Source of the DNA: an uncultured Collinsella sp.
GTDB taxonomy: Bacteria > Actinomycetota > Coriobacteriia > Coriobacteriales > Coriobacteriaceae
Reading direction: 5' to 3'
DNA: 21,493 nt
Assembly (NCBI GenBank): GCA_902496005.1
Contig: CABUZI010000017.1
Location: 1-21,493, forward strand
Positions 1 to 7,021 of this stretch are shown here, in pieces (position 1 is the stretch's first letter; every line of letters starts with the position of its first letter). The translations under genes were made by a program, and so were the position numbers. Under the pieces are notes generated by a model. That model was not told the DNA's origin. It saw only the letters and a program-made list of their open reading frames with translations, and ran no database searches.

Positions 1-471
1 ACGCCCGAGGCCGCCGCTAAGGCCGAGGAGCTGAGCCGCCCGCTCGAGGAGCTCGGCGGTGCATCGCTGGCAGACGCCCTGCTGGCTCCCACGCGCATCT
101 ACGTCAAGCCGATTCTGGAGCTGCTGCGCGGCGGCGCCAACGTGCACGCCATCGCCCACATCACCGGTGGCGGCATCACCGAGAACCTCAACCGCGCGCT
201 CGCCGACGACGTCGACGCCGTGGTCACCCGCAACGGTGCCGAGATGGGTTGGGACGTTCCGCCCGTCATCACCTACGTGTCGCGCCAGGCCGAGCTCGCG
301 CCCAATGAGGCATGCAAGACCTTCAACATGGGCGTTGGCCTGTGCCTGATCGTCGCCCCCGAGGACGAGGCCGCGGTGACCGAGGCCCTGGTCGCGCTGG
401 GCGAGAAGCCGTTCCGCGTGGGCAAGTGCGTCGAGGGTTCCGGTAAGGTCGTGTACTCCGATGAGCGCTAA
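1..471 (+). CDS. purM: Phosphoribosylformylglycinamidine cyclo-ligase, C-terminal part (5' end outside window)
   Basis: This is the last 156 codons of an open frame that enters from the left edge, so the start is not visible. PurM (AIR synthetase) closes the imidazole ring of formylglycinamidine ribonucleotide in an ATP-dependent step of cytosolic purine synthesis. The visible part carries the C-terminal-domain signature HITGGGITENLNRAL at about residues 53-67 of the fragment, followed by the usual run of MGVGLCLIV-type strands. The stop codon at 469-471 lies inside the start of purN: the frames overlap by 11 bases, which implies translational coupling and a shared purine operon. Nothing looks broken; the truncation is only the window edge. 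The family call is firm from the TGGG motif and the purN neighbour. Confidence 0.93.
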   Translation, partial: TPEAAAKAEELSRPLEELGGASLADALLAPTRIYVKPILELLRGGANVHAIAHITGGGITENLNRALADDVDAVVTRNGAEMGWDVPPVITYVSRQAELAPNEACKTFNMGVGLCLIVAPEDEAAVTEALVALGEKPFRVGKCVEGSGKVVYSDER

Positions 472-1162
472 CGAGCAGATGACTGCTGCCGAGGGCCTGG
501 ATTTTGTGCCCTATACCCGTCCGACCGGCACCGATACGGCCGAGCCGCTCAAGATCGGTGTGCTCATCAGCGGTTCGGGTACCAACCTGCAGGCGCTGAT
601 CGATCTGATCGCCGCCGGCAAACTCAACGCTTCGATTGAGCTTGTGGTGTCGAGCCGTCCTTCGGCTAAGGGTTTGCAGCGCGCTGAGCGCGCGGGCATC
701 CAGACGCTTACGCTGTCCAAGGATGTCTATGCCGACCCCATCGCCGCCGACGAGATCATCGCGCACGAGCTGCTCGAGCGCGGCTGCGAATATGTGGTCA
801 TGGCCGGTTACATGCGCATGGTGCACACGCCGCTGCTGGCGGCGTTTCCCAACCGCGTGGTCAACTTGCATCCGGCACTGCTGCCGAGCTTTACCGGTGC
901 GCATGCGATTGACGATGCCTTTGCGCGCGGTGTCAAGGTGACCGGCGTGACCGTGCACTTTGCCAACGAGATCTACGACAACGGCCCCATCATCGCCCAG
1001 CGCGCGCTGGCTGTCGAGGAAGGTTGGGATGTCGACACGCTCGAGGAGCACATCCACGCGATTGAGCACGTGCTGTATCCCGAGGTCGTGCAAATGCTCG
1101 CCGACGGCCGCGTCCACGTGCTGGAGAGCGGCAAGGTCGCAATTGACGCGCCTCGCGGCTAG
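461..1162 (+). CDS. purN: Phosphoribosylglycinamide formyltransferase (GART)
   Basis: The 233-residue product matches the 10-formyltetrahydrofolate-dependent GAR transformylase that makes FGAR in purine synthesis. The phosphate-binding stretch GVLISGSGTNLQAL is at about residues 33-46. The catalytic motif VNLHPALLPSFTG is near residue 134, with the expected Asn and His two apart. The matching Asp lies in EIYDNGPIIAQ further on. The protein is slightly long because about 30 extra residues precede the first strand. ATG at 461 is preferred because it gives the 11-base overlap with purM, but a start nearer the core domain is possible. A rho-independent terminator follows at 1195-1237, so this appears to be the last gene of the purine operon. 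Confidence 0.93.
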   Translation: MSANEQMTAAEGLDFVPYTRPTGTDTAEPLKIGVLISGSGTNLQALIDLIAAGKLNASIELVVSSRPSAKGLQRAERAGIQTLTLSKDVYADPIAADEIIAHELLERGCEYVVMAGYMRMVHTPLLAAFPNRVVNLHPALLPSFTGAHAIDDAFARGVKVTGVTVHFANEIYDNGPIIAQRALAVEEGWDVDTLEEHIHAIEHVLYPEVVQMLADGRVHVLESGKVAIDAPRG

Positions 1163-1194
1163 CGGCGCACAGTACAATTTAGCCGAGTAGTCAG

Positions 1195-1237
1195 GGTGGT
1201 CATTGGCGCCAAGGCGCGCGTGGCCACCTTTTGTTTT
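1195..1237 (+). terminator. Rho-independent terminator after purN
   Basis: An 8-bp stem (GGTGGTCA with TGGCCACC, one G-T pair) is followed by a T-rich tail TTTTGTTTT. It sits 33 bases after the purN stop and points in the same direction. Confidence 0.75.
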
Positions 1238-1251
1238 GGGTAGTCACCTGC

Positions 1252-1285
1252 GACGTTCTTTAACGACTAGTCATTTAAGAACGTC
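1252..1285. repeat. 34-bp near-perfect palindrome
   Basis: The sequence is symmetrical about GACTAGTC, with 15 of 17 base pairs matching and outer arms GACGTTCTT and AAGAACGTC. It is followed directly by CCC, so one end reads GTCCCC like other repeats in this window. It lies between the purN terminator and the EIIA start. It has no T-run, so a terminator is unlikely; an operator or a dispersed palindromic repeat are both possible. Confidence 0.6.
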
Positions 1286-1314
1286 CCCGATGGCTAGGTG
1301 AGAGAGGTGAGCGC

Positions 1315-1779
1315 ATGGCGGATAACGAAGCGCTGTTTACGCCTGAGTTGGTGTTTTTTGATTGGGAGTGTGCAACGCCGGATGAGGTGTTTGCGGGGCT
1401 CGAGGGCGAGCTTGCACCACGTGGCTACATTGCGTCCGGTTGGCTCGACGCCGTTCGCACGCGCGAGGATGCCTATCCCACGGGTCTTGCCATGCCGGCG
1501 GCAAACATTGCCATTCCGCATACCGATCCGGGGTTTGTGGCCAAGCCCTATATCGCGGTGGTGAAGCCCGCCGCGCCCGTGACATTTAACGCTATGGCTG
1601 GCATGGGCGCTCCGGTGCCGGCGCAGATCGTCATCAATCTGGGCATCGCCGAGCCGGGCGGCCAGGTCGAGGCCCTGCAGGCGCTCATGAATATCTTTAT
1701 GGACGCCGATGCCGCAGCCGACGTGCTCGGCCAGACCACGCCCCAGGGCATGGTCGACGCCATCCGCCGCCACTTCTAA
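1315..1779 (+). CDS. PTS sugar transporter EIIA component (fructose/galactitol-type, PTS_EIIA_2)
   Basis: The 154-residue protein fits the EIIA domain that accepts phosphate from HPr and passes it to an EIIB. The phospho-acceptor is probably His69 in IAIPHTD, the context usual for the mannitol/fructose/galactitol class. The length is that of a single EIIA domain with no fused EIIB or EIIC. ATG at 1315 follows a GGTGAG-type ribosome site. No EIIB or EIIC gene lies beside it, so it is either an orphan subunit serving a permease elsewhere or a regulatory EIIA; the sugar cannot be deduced. The GatA-like class is my best reading, but the substrate is unknown. Confidence 0.8.
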   Translation: MADNEALFTPELVFFDWECATPDEVFAGLEGELAPRGYIASGWLDAVRTREDAYPTGLAMPAANIAIPHTDPGFVAKPYIAVVKPAAPVTFNAMAGMGAPVPAQIVINLGIAEPGGQVEALQALMNIFMDADAAADVLGQTTPQGMVDAIRRHF

Positions 1780-1800
1780 GGTGGGGCTGAGTCGGCACTT

Positions 1801-1884
1801 GGGGACTGTCCCTAACTGCCGGCTGCCAGAGCTGTCCCCTTTGCACCAAAATGGTGCAGATTAACCTGTCCCCAATGCACCAAG
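1801..1884. repeat. Clustered CTGTCCCC repeats with a TGCACCA hairpin
   Basis: This gap holds GGGGACTGTCCC at 1801-1812 and two direct copies of CTGTCCCC followed by xxTGCACCAA (1832-1849 and 1866-1883, 34 bases apart). Between them is a perfect 7-bp hairpin TGCACCA-AAA-TGGTGCA (1842-1858). It resembles REP-type intergenic repeats. No gene is visible in it. Confidence 0.55.
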
Positions 1885-1949
1885 CGTGCCGCGGGGGCTG
1901 CGTTGTGACACAATGGCGTTTGTTCGATTCGTTATGCGAAAGGCCAACT

Positions 1950-3170
1950 ATGGCAAATAAGAAAAAGAACTCCGAGGCCATGCCGACGCCCGAGCAGCAG
2001 GCCCGCGCTGCCTCCAGCTCTCGCAAGAAGCAGCGCAAGACGTACGTGTCTAAGACCGTCAAGATTGTCCTGGTGGTCATCGGCGTGCTGGCGATGCTGC
2101 TTTCCGTCTCGGCCATGGCGTGCTCCGGCCTTATGTCGCAGGCAGAGGATACCTCGGGCTACAAGCTTACCGGCGGTGTGGCTGCCACTATCAACGGCAC
2201 CAACCTCACCGAGGACACCGTGACCAAGCAGATCATGAGCATGCGCACGTCCTACGGCTACACCAAGGACAAGGACTGGGCGCAGTATCTGGTCGACAAC
2301 GACCTCACGCCCAAGAAGTACCGCAAGCAACTCATCGACTCCTACACGCAGCAGATTCTGCTTCAACAGGCACAGAAGGAAAACGGCGTTACGGTGTCGG
2401 ACGAGGAGGTCGAGAAGGCTTGGAAGGACGCGTGCAAGAGCGCGGGCGGTGCCAAGGCCTTTAAGAAGACCCTCAAGACCTACGGTTATACCGAGGACAC
2501 CTACAAGGATTCGCTCAAGGAGAGCCTGGCGCAGCAGAAACTCAAGGATGCCGTCGCGCCCACGAGCAAGCCCAAGGACAGCGAGATCGTCGATTACATC
2601 AACGAAAACCTGTCCAGCTACAACGACGCCCGCCGCTCGTCGAACATTCTGATCAAGGTTGATTCCGACGCCTCCGACGAGGACAAGGCTGCCGCCAAGG
2701 CCAAGGCGCAGGAGTGCCTGGACAAGATCAACTCCGGTGAGCTGAGCTTTGAGGACGCCGTGGAGCAGTATTCCGACGACACCGGCTCCAAGGAGAAGAA
2801 GGGCGATGTGGGTTGGGATAAGCTCACTACCTTCGTCGACAGCTACCAGACGGCGCTCGAGGGACTCAACAAGGGCGATGTGAGCGACGTGGTCGAGTCG
2901 ACGTACGGCTACCACGTCATCAAGTGCACCGACTACTTCCATGTCGATAATCAGGTTGATGACATCAACCAGGTGCCCAAGGCCATCAAGAAGTACGTCT
3001 CCAACGTGGTGAAGACGCAGGCGGCCAGCACCGCGTACAGCGAGTGGCTGGAGCAGTACAAGAAGGATGCCGACATCACCGTTAATCCCATGCCCAAAGA
3101 CGTGCCATACAACGTCAGCCTGAAGGGCGTCACCAAGAGTTCGACCGACGATTCGTCGACGACTGAGTAA
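1950..3170 (+). CDS. Membrane-anchored peptidyl-prolyl isomerase, PrsA/SurA parvulin family
   Basis: The product is 406 residues from ATG 1950, which has GAAAGG upstream; the frame is open further up but that part crosses a repeat and is unlikely to be coding. A Lys/Arg-rich cytoplasmic tail of about 37 residues precedes one hydrophobic segment (about 38-56) that ends in SAMAC, a weak lipobox with Cys58. After it come a SurA-like N-terminal helical region (ATINGTNLTEDTV onward) and a PpiC rotamase domain at about 228-327, containing the typical FEDAVEQYSDD, GDVGW and YGYHVIK. The C-terminus is Ser/Thr/Asp-rich. The expected role is folding of secreted proteins on the outer face of the membrane. 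Whether it is a true lipoprotein or a signal-anchored protein is open. yqeY follows 54 bases downstream. Confidence 0.85.
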   Translation: MANKKKNSEAMPTPEQQARAASSSRKKQRKTYVSKTVKIVLVVIGVLAMLLSVSAMACSGLMSQAEDTSGYKLTGGVAATINGTNLTEDTVTKQIMSMRTSYGYTKDKDWAQYLVDNDLTPKKYRKQLIDSYTQQILLQQAQKENGVTVSDEEVEKAWKDACKSAGGAKAFKKTLKTYGYTEDTYKDSLKESLAQQKLKDAVAPTSKPKDSEIVDYINENLSSYNDARRSSNILIKVDSDASDEDKAAAKAKAQECLDKINSGELSFEDAVEQYSDDTGSKEKKGDVGWDKLTTFVDSYQTALEGLNKGDVSDVVESTYGYHVIKCTDYFHVDNQVDDINQVPKAIKKYVSNVVKTQAASTAYSEWLEQYKKDADITVNPMPKDVPYNVSLKGVTKSSTDDSSTTE

Positions 3171-3175
3171 TCATG

Positions 3176-3201
3176 GGGCGGTGCTCGCGCGAGTGCCGCC
3201 C
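3176..3201 (+). other. GC-rich hairpin between the parvulin and YqeY genes
   Basis: A 26-base segment is almost fully self-complementary (GGGCGG at one end, CCGCCC at the other, two G-T pairs, core CTCGCGCGAG). No T-run follows it and the YqeY ribosome site comes ten bases later. It may slow readthrough or protect an mRNA end, but no function is shown. Confidence 0.4.
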
Positions 3202-3224
3202 ACGCTATTGAGGAGGATTTGCAG

Positions 3225-3668
3225 ATGACCAACGAAGAGCTGCAGAAGGAAATGATTGCGGCCATGAAGGCCAAGGACAAGGTTCGCCTGTCCATCATTC
3301 GCCAGGTTAAGGCCGAGGTGAAGAATATCGAGGTTAACGAGCGCCGCGATGTGACCGAGGAAGACGTCAACAGCATGATCAAGCGTCTGATTAAGCAGAC
3401 GAGCGAGACGCTGGAGATGTCCATCAAGGCCGGCACCGACCAGGAGCGTACCGACAACCTGACCGAGCAGGTCAAGATTCTGGAAAGCCTGCTGCCCGCG
3501 CAGGTTTCGGGCGAGGAGCTCGAGGCCCTGATCGAGCAGGTCATCGCCGAGCTGGGCGCCACGTCCAAGAAGCAGATGGGCCAGGTTATGGGTGCACTCG
3601 GCAAGGCCACCGGCGGCAACTTCGATAAGCCGGCCGCGGCAAAGATCGTCGGCGCAAAGCTGGCTTAA
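3225..3668 (+). CDS. GatB/YqeY domain protein
   Basis: The 147-residue protein matches the stand-alone YqeY family, which resembles the tail domain of GatB of the tRNA amidotransferase. Its exact role is unsettled; a link to tRNA-dependent amidation is inferred in the literature from the domain. Visible signs are the charged helical start (MTNEELQKEMIAAMKAKD, then RLSIIRQVKAEVKN), the LESLLPAQVS stretch, and the closing GQVMGALGKATGG region with an Ala/Lys end, all usual for the family and at normal length. ATG 3225 is chosen over a TTG two codons earlier because AGGAGGA lies seven bases upstream of the ATG. It probably shares a transcript with the parvulin gene and ends at the terminator at 3698-3728. 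Confidence 0.88.
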   Translation: MTNEELQKEMIAAMKAKDKVRLSIIRQVKAEVKNIEVNERRDVTEEDVNSMIKRLIKQTSETLEMSIKAGTDQERTDNLTEQVKILESLLPAQVSGEELEALIEQVIAELGATSKKQMGQVMGALGKATGGNFDKPAAAKIVGAKLA

Positions 3669-3697
3669 GGGCTGGCCGACACATAGCCGATGCTGAG

Positions 3698-3728
3698 GGG
3701 CGTGACCATTGCGGTCGCGCCCTTTTTT
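3698..3728 (+). terminator. Rho-independent terminator after yqeY
   Basis: A 10-bp stem GGGCGTGACC / GGTCGCGCCC (one G-T pair, five-base loop) is followed by six T residues. Confidence 0.9.
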
Positions 3729-3770
3729 GTTGGCCGATGAAGGGCGCCTCCCCTGGCTGGTCATTGGGTG

Positions 3771-3837
3771 CTCATTGGGGACAGACTTAAATGAGTGCCC
3801 AATGAGCAGGCACTCATTTAAGTCTGTCCCCAATGAG
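3771..3837. repeat. Perfect 29-bp inverted repeat tipped with GGGGACAG
   Basis: Arms at 3771-3799 and 3809-3837 are exact reverse complements, starting CTCATTGGGGACAGACTT, with a 9-base loop CAATGAGCA. The same CATTGGG words recur just outside at 3762-3768. It lies between the yqeY terminator and the promoter of the amino acid transporter and has no T-run. It fits a REP-type or small palindromic repeat rather than a terminator. Confidence 0.8.
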
Positions 3838-3902
3838 TGGGTTAAAGGTTGCGGGTTCTTTACGGGAATGTAGTGTGGGCTGCGGAAACGCGGTTCTTTC
3901 CG

Positions 3903-3908
3903 TACAAT
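3903..3908 (+). promoter_or_regulatory. Probable -10 box of the amino acid transporter operon
   Basis: TACAAT lies 35 bases before the ATPase start. No good -35 hexamer is visible at the usual spacing, so the call rests on the -10 box and its place downstream of a terminator. Confidence 0.45.
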
Positions 3909-3943
3909 AGTTCAACTCGTGTAAACGCAGGGAAGGGACATTC

Positions 3944-4675
3944 ATGGCAGACATGATCGAGATCAAGCATCTCAACAAGTACTTTGGCGACCTGCATGTG
4001 CTCAAAGATATCAATCTCACCGTCAAGCGCGGCGAGAAGCTCGTAATGATCGGGCCTTCCGGCTCGGGTAAGTCGACGCTCATCCGTTGCGTCGATTATC
4101 TGGAGGAGCCCACGTCGGGCGAGGTCGTCATCGACGGTACGCCGCTCACCAAAAAGAATCACCTGGAGATGGCTCGCAAGTACAGCTCCATGGTGTTTCA
4201 GCAGTTCAACCTGTATCCCAACATGACGGTGCTGGGCAACCTGACGCTCGCACCCATCAAGCTGCAAAAGAAGAGCAAGGAGGAGGCGACCGAGATCGCC
4301 ATTGCCGCGCTCAAGCGCGTCGGCATGGCGCATAAGGCCGGCGAGTATCCGCAGAATCTCTCGGGCGGTCAGCAGCAGCGCATCGCCATCGCCCGTGCCC
4401 TGTGCACCAAGCAGCCCATCATCCTGTTTGACGAGCCGACCTCGGCGCTCGACCCCGAGATGGTCCAGGAAGTCTTGGACGTTATGATTGAGCTCGCGCA
4501 GGAGGACATCACCATGATCTGCGTGACGCACGAGATGGGCTTTGCGCGCCAGGTGGCCGACCGCGTCATCTTTATGGAGGACGGCCGCATCCTGGAGGAG
4601 GGCACGCCCGAGCACTTCTTCGATAACCCCGAGAACCCGCGCTGCCGCGAGTTCCTGTCCAAGATTCTGCACTAG
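3944..4675 (+). CDS. Polar amino acid ABC transporter, ATP-binding protein (GlnQ/HisP type)
   Basis: This 243-residue ATPase powers import of an amino acid. Walker A GPSGSGKST is at about 37-45, the Q-loop is in VFQQFNLYPNMTV, the ABC signature LSGGQQQR is at about 139-146, Walker B with IILFDEPTSALD is near 160-171, and the switch His is in CVTHEMGFA. The length and motifs are those of the polar amino acid uptake (PAAT) class, where GlnQ, HisP and ArtP belong. It is the first of four transporter genes; the binding protein starts 8 bases after its stop and two permeases follow. The substrate cannot be read from this subunit. Confidence 0.95.
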   Translation: MADMIEIKHLNKYFGDLHVLKDINLTVKRGEKLVMIGPSGSGKSTLIRCVDYLEEPTSGEVVIDGTPLTKKNHLEMARKYSSMVFQQFNLYPNMTVLGNLTLAPIKLQKKSKEEATEIAIAALKRVGMAHKAGEYPQNLSGGQQQRIAIARALCTKQPIILFDEPTSALDPEMVQEVLDVMIELAQEDITMICVTHEMGFARQVADRVIFMEDGRILEEGTPEHFFDNPENPRCREFLSKILH

Positions 4676-4683
4676 GTGCGGTG

Positions 4684-5559
4684 ATGGACATGACGGATAT
4701 GACGAGGGCGGCCGTGTCGCGCCGTCACTTTTTGCAGCTGGCGGGCGCCGGCATGCTTGCGCTGACGGGGACCGCGCTTGCCGGTTGCGGCAACTCCACC
4801 AGCAGCGAGGGCTCCGACAAGGGGTCCAAGCTTGCGGCCATCAAGTCGCGTGGCCATCTGAATGCCGGCGTTAAGAAGGACGTTCCCGGCTATGGCTATT
4901 ACGACACCGCCAAGGGCCGCTTTGAGGGCATGGAAGTTGATTTGTGCTACCAGATCGCTGCTGCCGTCTTTGGCGTGAGTTACAAGGAGGCCCGCGCCCA
5001 GGAGCTTGTCGAGTTTACCGATGTAACGCCCAAGACGCGCGGCCCGCTGATCGATAACGGCCAGCTTGACGTGGTCGCGGCGACCTACACCATCACCGAC
5101 GAGCGCAAGAAGAGCTGGGATTTCTCGACGCCGTACCGCACCGACTACGTGGGACTCATGGTCAAGAAGCGTTCGGGCTTTACCTCGATTGAGGACCTGG
5201 ACGGCAAGGTCATCGGCGTGAGCCAGGGTGCTACCACGCAGGGCCTGATCGAGCAGATGATCAAGGACAACGGCTTTAGCTGCAAGCCCGAGTTTAGGGC
5301 CTTTAGCGGCTACCCCATCATCAAGAGTTCGCTCGACGCCGGCAATATCGATGTCTTTGCCATGGACCGCTCCACGCTGGCCGGTTACATGAACGAGACC
5401 GTTGAGCTGCTGCAGCCCGAGGTCAAGTTTGGCGAGCAGGGCTACGGCGTGGCGACCAAGAAGGGCTGCGACCTTTCGGCCGTGGTCGATCAGGTGATTT
5501 GCGATCGCCTGGCCGACGGTTGGCTCGACCAAGAGGTCAAGACCTGGGGTCTTGTATAG
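4684..5559 (+). CDS. Amino acid ABC transporter substrate-binding lipoprotein with Tat-type signal
   Basis: The 291-residue protein belongs to family 3 of extracellular solute-binding proteins. The N-terminus has a twin-arginine signal, SRRHFLQ at about 12-18, a hydrophobic stretch, and the lipobox LAGC at 32-35, so it is probably exported folded and lipidated on Cys35. The mature part shows the GHLNAGVKKDVPG opening, FEGMEVDLCYQIAAAVFG, and the DVVAATYTITDERKKSWDFSTPY block typical of glutamate/glutamine/polar amino acid binders. Several starts lie close together (GTG 4681, ATG 4684, 4690, 4699) and none has a strong ribosome site, so the start is uncertain by a few codons. It delivers its ligand to the two permeases downstream. 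Glutamate or glutamine is plausible but not shown. Confidence 0.92.
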   Translation: MDMTDMTRAAVSRRHFLQLAGAGMLALTGTALAGCGNSTSSEGSDKGSKLAAIKSRGHLNAGVKKDVPGYGYYDTAKGRFEGMEVDLCYQIAAAVFGVSYKEARAQELVEFTDVTPKTRGPLIDNGQLDVVAATYTITDERKKSWDFSTPYRTDYVGLMVKKRSGFTSIEDLDGKVIGVSQGATTQGLIEQMIKDNGFSCKPEFRAFSGYPIIKSSLDAGNIDVFAMDRSTLAGYMNETVELLQPEVKFGEQGYGVATKKGCDLSAVVDQVICDRLADGWLDQEVKTWGLV

Positions 5560-5584
5560 GCGCATCGTCCAAGGAAGGAATCGA

Positions 5585-6331
5585 ATGCTCGAAGGATTAT
5601 TTGACGCCGACCGTTGGTCGACGACATTTCAAAACATGGGGCCCTTCTGGGAGGGCTTTGGTGTGACGCTACAGGTGGTCGTTGCCGGTCTGCTGCTGTC
5701 GCTGGTGCTGGGCACGCTGCTGGGCGTGTTCTCAACCACTCGTTCACGCGTGCTGCGCGCCATAAGCCGCGTGTACGTGGAGTTTTACCAGAACACCCCG
5801 TTGCCCGTGCAGGTGCTCTTTATGTACATGGCCGGTCCGCAGTTTTTGCAGGCCATAACCGGTGCCGACCAGCCGGTGCGCATCGCGCCGTTCGTGCTGG
5901 GCTTCTTGGGTGTGGGCCTGTATCACGCGGCCTACATTTCGGAGGTCATCCGCACTGGTATCGAGGCGGTTCCGCGCGGTCAGATGGAAGCGGCCCAGAG
6001 CCAGGGCTTCACCCGTGCGCAGGCGTATTGGTACATCGTGCTGCCCCAGACATTCAAGATCATTCTGCCGCCGCTGTGTAACCAGGCGCTCAACCTGGTC
6101 AAGAACACGTCGGTGCTGGCACTTGTGGCCGGCGGCGACCTTATGTACCGTTCCGACAACTTTGTGAGTCTGTACGGTTACCTGCAGGGATACATCGTCT
6201 GCTGCCTTATGTACTTTATCATCTGCTTTCCGCTCGCCATGCTGGTGCAGTGGCTCGAGCGCCGCTCCAAGGAGCGTCCGCGCGGCGTGAGCCTGGCCGA
6301 GCTGGGGCTCGACAACGTAGAGGAGGCCTAG
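5585..6331 (+). CDS. Amino acid ABC transporter permease 1
   Basis: The 248-residue membrane protein is of the HisM/GlnP permease class. The BPD_transp_1 EAA loop is visible as EAAQSQGFTRAQAYWYIVLPQ from about residue 135, the site that contacts the ATPase. Several hydrophobic spans are seen, the first starting near GVTLQVVVAGLLLSLVLG. ATG 5585 is used because AAGGAAGG sits 8-15 bases upstream; the frame is open for 11 more codons without a better start. It begins 25 bases after the binding-protein stop and ends three bases before the second permease, so the two probably form a heterodimeric channel. Confidence 0.93.
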   Translation: MLEGLFDADRWSTTFQNMGPFWEGFGVTLQVVVAGLLLSLVLGTLLGVFSTTRSRVLRAISRVYVEFYQNTPLPVQVLFMYMAGPQFLQAITGADQPVRIAPFVLGFLGVGLYHAAYISEVIRTGIEAVPRGQMEAAQSQGFTRAQAYWYIVLPQTFKIILPPLCNQALNLVKNTSVLALVAGGDLMYRSDNFVSLYGYLQGYIVCCLMYFIICFPLAMLVQWLERRSKERPRGVSLAELGLDNVEEA

Positions 6332-6334
6332 CGC

Positions 6335-6973
6335 ATGGAAATCTTCAACGCGACCAACCTGCTCTACATTTGGGGCGGCTTTGTTAAGACGATCGAGATC
6401 TCGGCGCTGTCGATCTTTTTCTCGCTCATCTTTGGCACGGTGCTGGCGCTCGTTAAAAGCTACGCGCCCCGCCCGTTCCGTATTTTGGTGAGCGCCTATA
6501 TCGAGTTGTTCCGCTGCACGCCAAACCTGCTGTGGATCCTGTTTATCTACTTTACGGTGCAGGGTTTGGACATTGTGATTTCGACCATCGCCTTTACGCT
6601 GTTTACCAGCGCTGTTATGGCCGAGATTGTGCGCGGCGGCCTCAACTCGATTCCGCGCGGCCAGTTTGAGGCAGCGCAGAGCCAGGGCTTCGGCTTCTTT
6701 GCCACCATGCGCTACATCATTCTGCCGCAGACGTTTAAGACGATCATTCCGGCGCTGTTTAGCCAGTGCACGACCGTCATCAAGGACAGCTCGTATCTTT
6801 CGGGCATTAACGTGGCCGAGCTCATGTACACGGCAAACGTCGTGATGGCCCACGCGATCGACCTGTCGCAGGTGCTTATGCTCTACGGCCTGGTGTTTGC
6901 GATGTACTTTGTACTCAACTTTGGTATCTCGCTGCTGGTCCGCGCATATCAGAGGCGAATGGTGGCAGCGTAG
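6335..6973 (+). CDS. Amino acid ABC transporter permease 2
   Basis: The 212-residue protein is a second HisM/GlnP-type permease. Its EAA loop reads EAAQSQGFGFFATMRYIILP from about residue 112, very like the first permease, as expected for a heterodimer. Hydrophobic spans begin at about residue 18 (ISALSIFFSLIFGTVLALV). AGGAGG at 6321-6326 lies eight bases before the ATG and within the end of the upstream gene, so translation is probably coupled. A stem-loop at 6976-7004 follows the stop at once. Confidence 0.93.
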   Translation: MEIFNATNLLYIWGGFVKTIEISALSIFFSLIFGTVLALVKSYAPRPFRILVSAYIELFRCTPNLLWILFIYFTVQGLDIVISTIAFTLFTSAVMAEIVRGGLNSIPRGQFEAAQSQGFGFFATMRYIILPQTFKTIIPALFSQCTTVIKDSSYLSGINVAELMYTANVVMAHAIDLSQVLMLYGLVFAMYFVLNFGISLLVRAYQRRMVAA

Positions 6974-6975
6974 AA

Positions 6976-7004
6976 TGTGGCAAAGGGACAGCCCCTTTGT
7001 CACA
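6976..7004 (+). repeat. 12-bp hairpin with GGGACAG loop in the permease-kinase gap
   Basis: TGTGGCAAAGGG pairs with CCCTTTGTCACA (one G-T pair) around the loop ACAGC, giving GGGACAG at 6985-6991. There is no T-run. The hairpin fills most of the 48-base gap, so an operon-internal repeat or mRNA processing/stabilising site is more likely than a terminator. Confidence 0.6.
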
Positions 7005-7021
7005 TAGAGAAAGGAATCGCG

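Noticed and set aside
1173..1178. TACAAT just after purN as a promoter for the EIIA gene
   Set aside because: The purN terminator lies directly downstream, so transcripts from it would stop before the gene.
1932..2942. 336-codon minus-strand frame opposite the parvulin gene
   Set aside because: It is a Leu/Val/Gly-rich shadow of the Lys/Asp-rich plus-strand gene, which has a clear PpiC domain.
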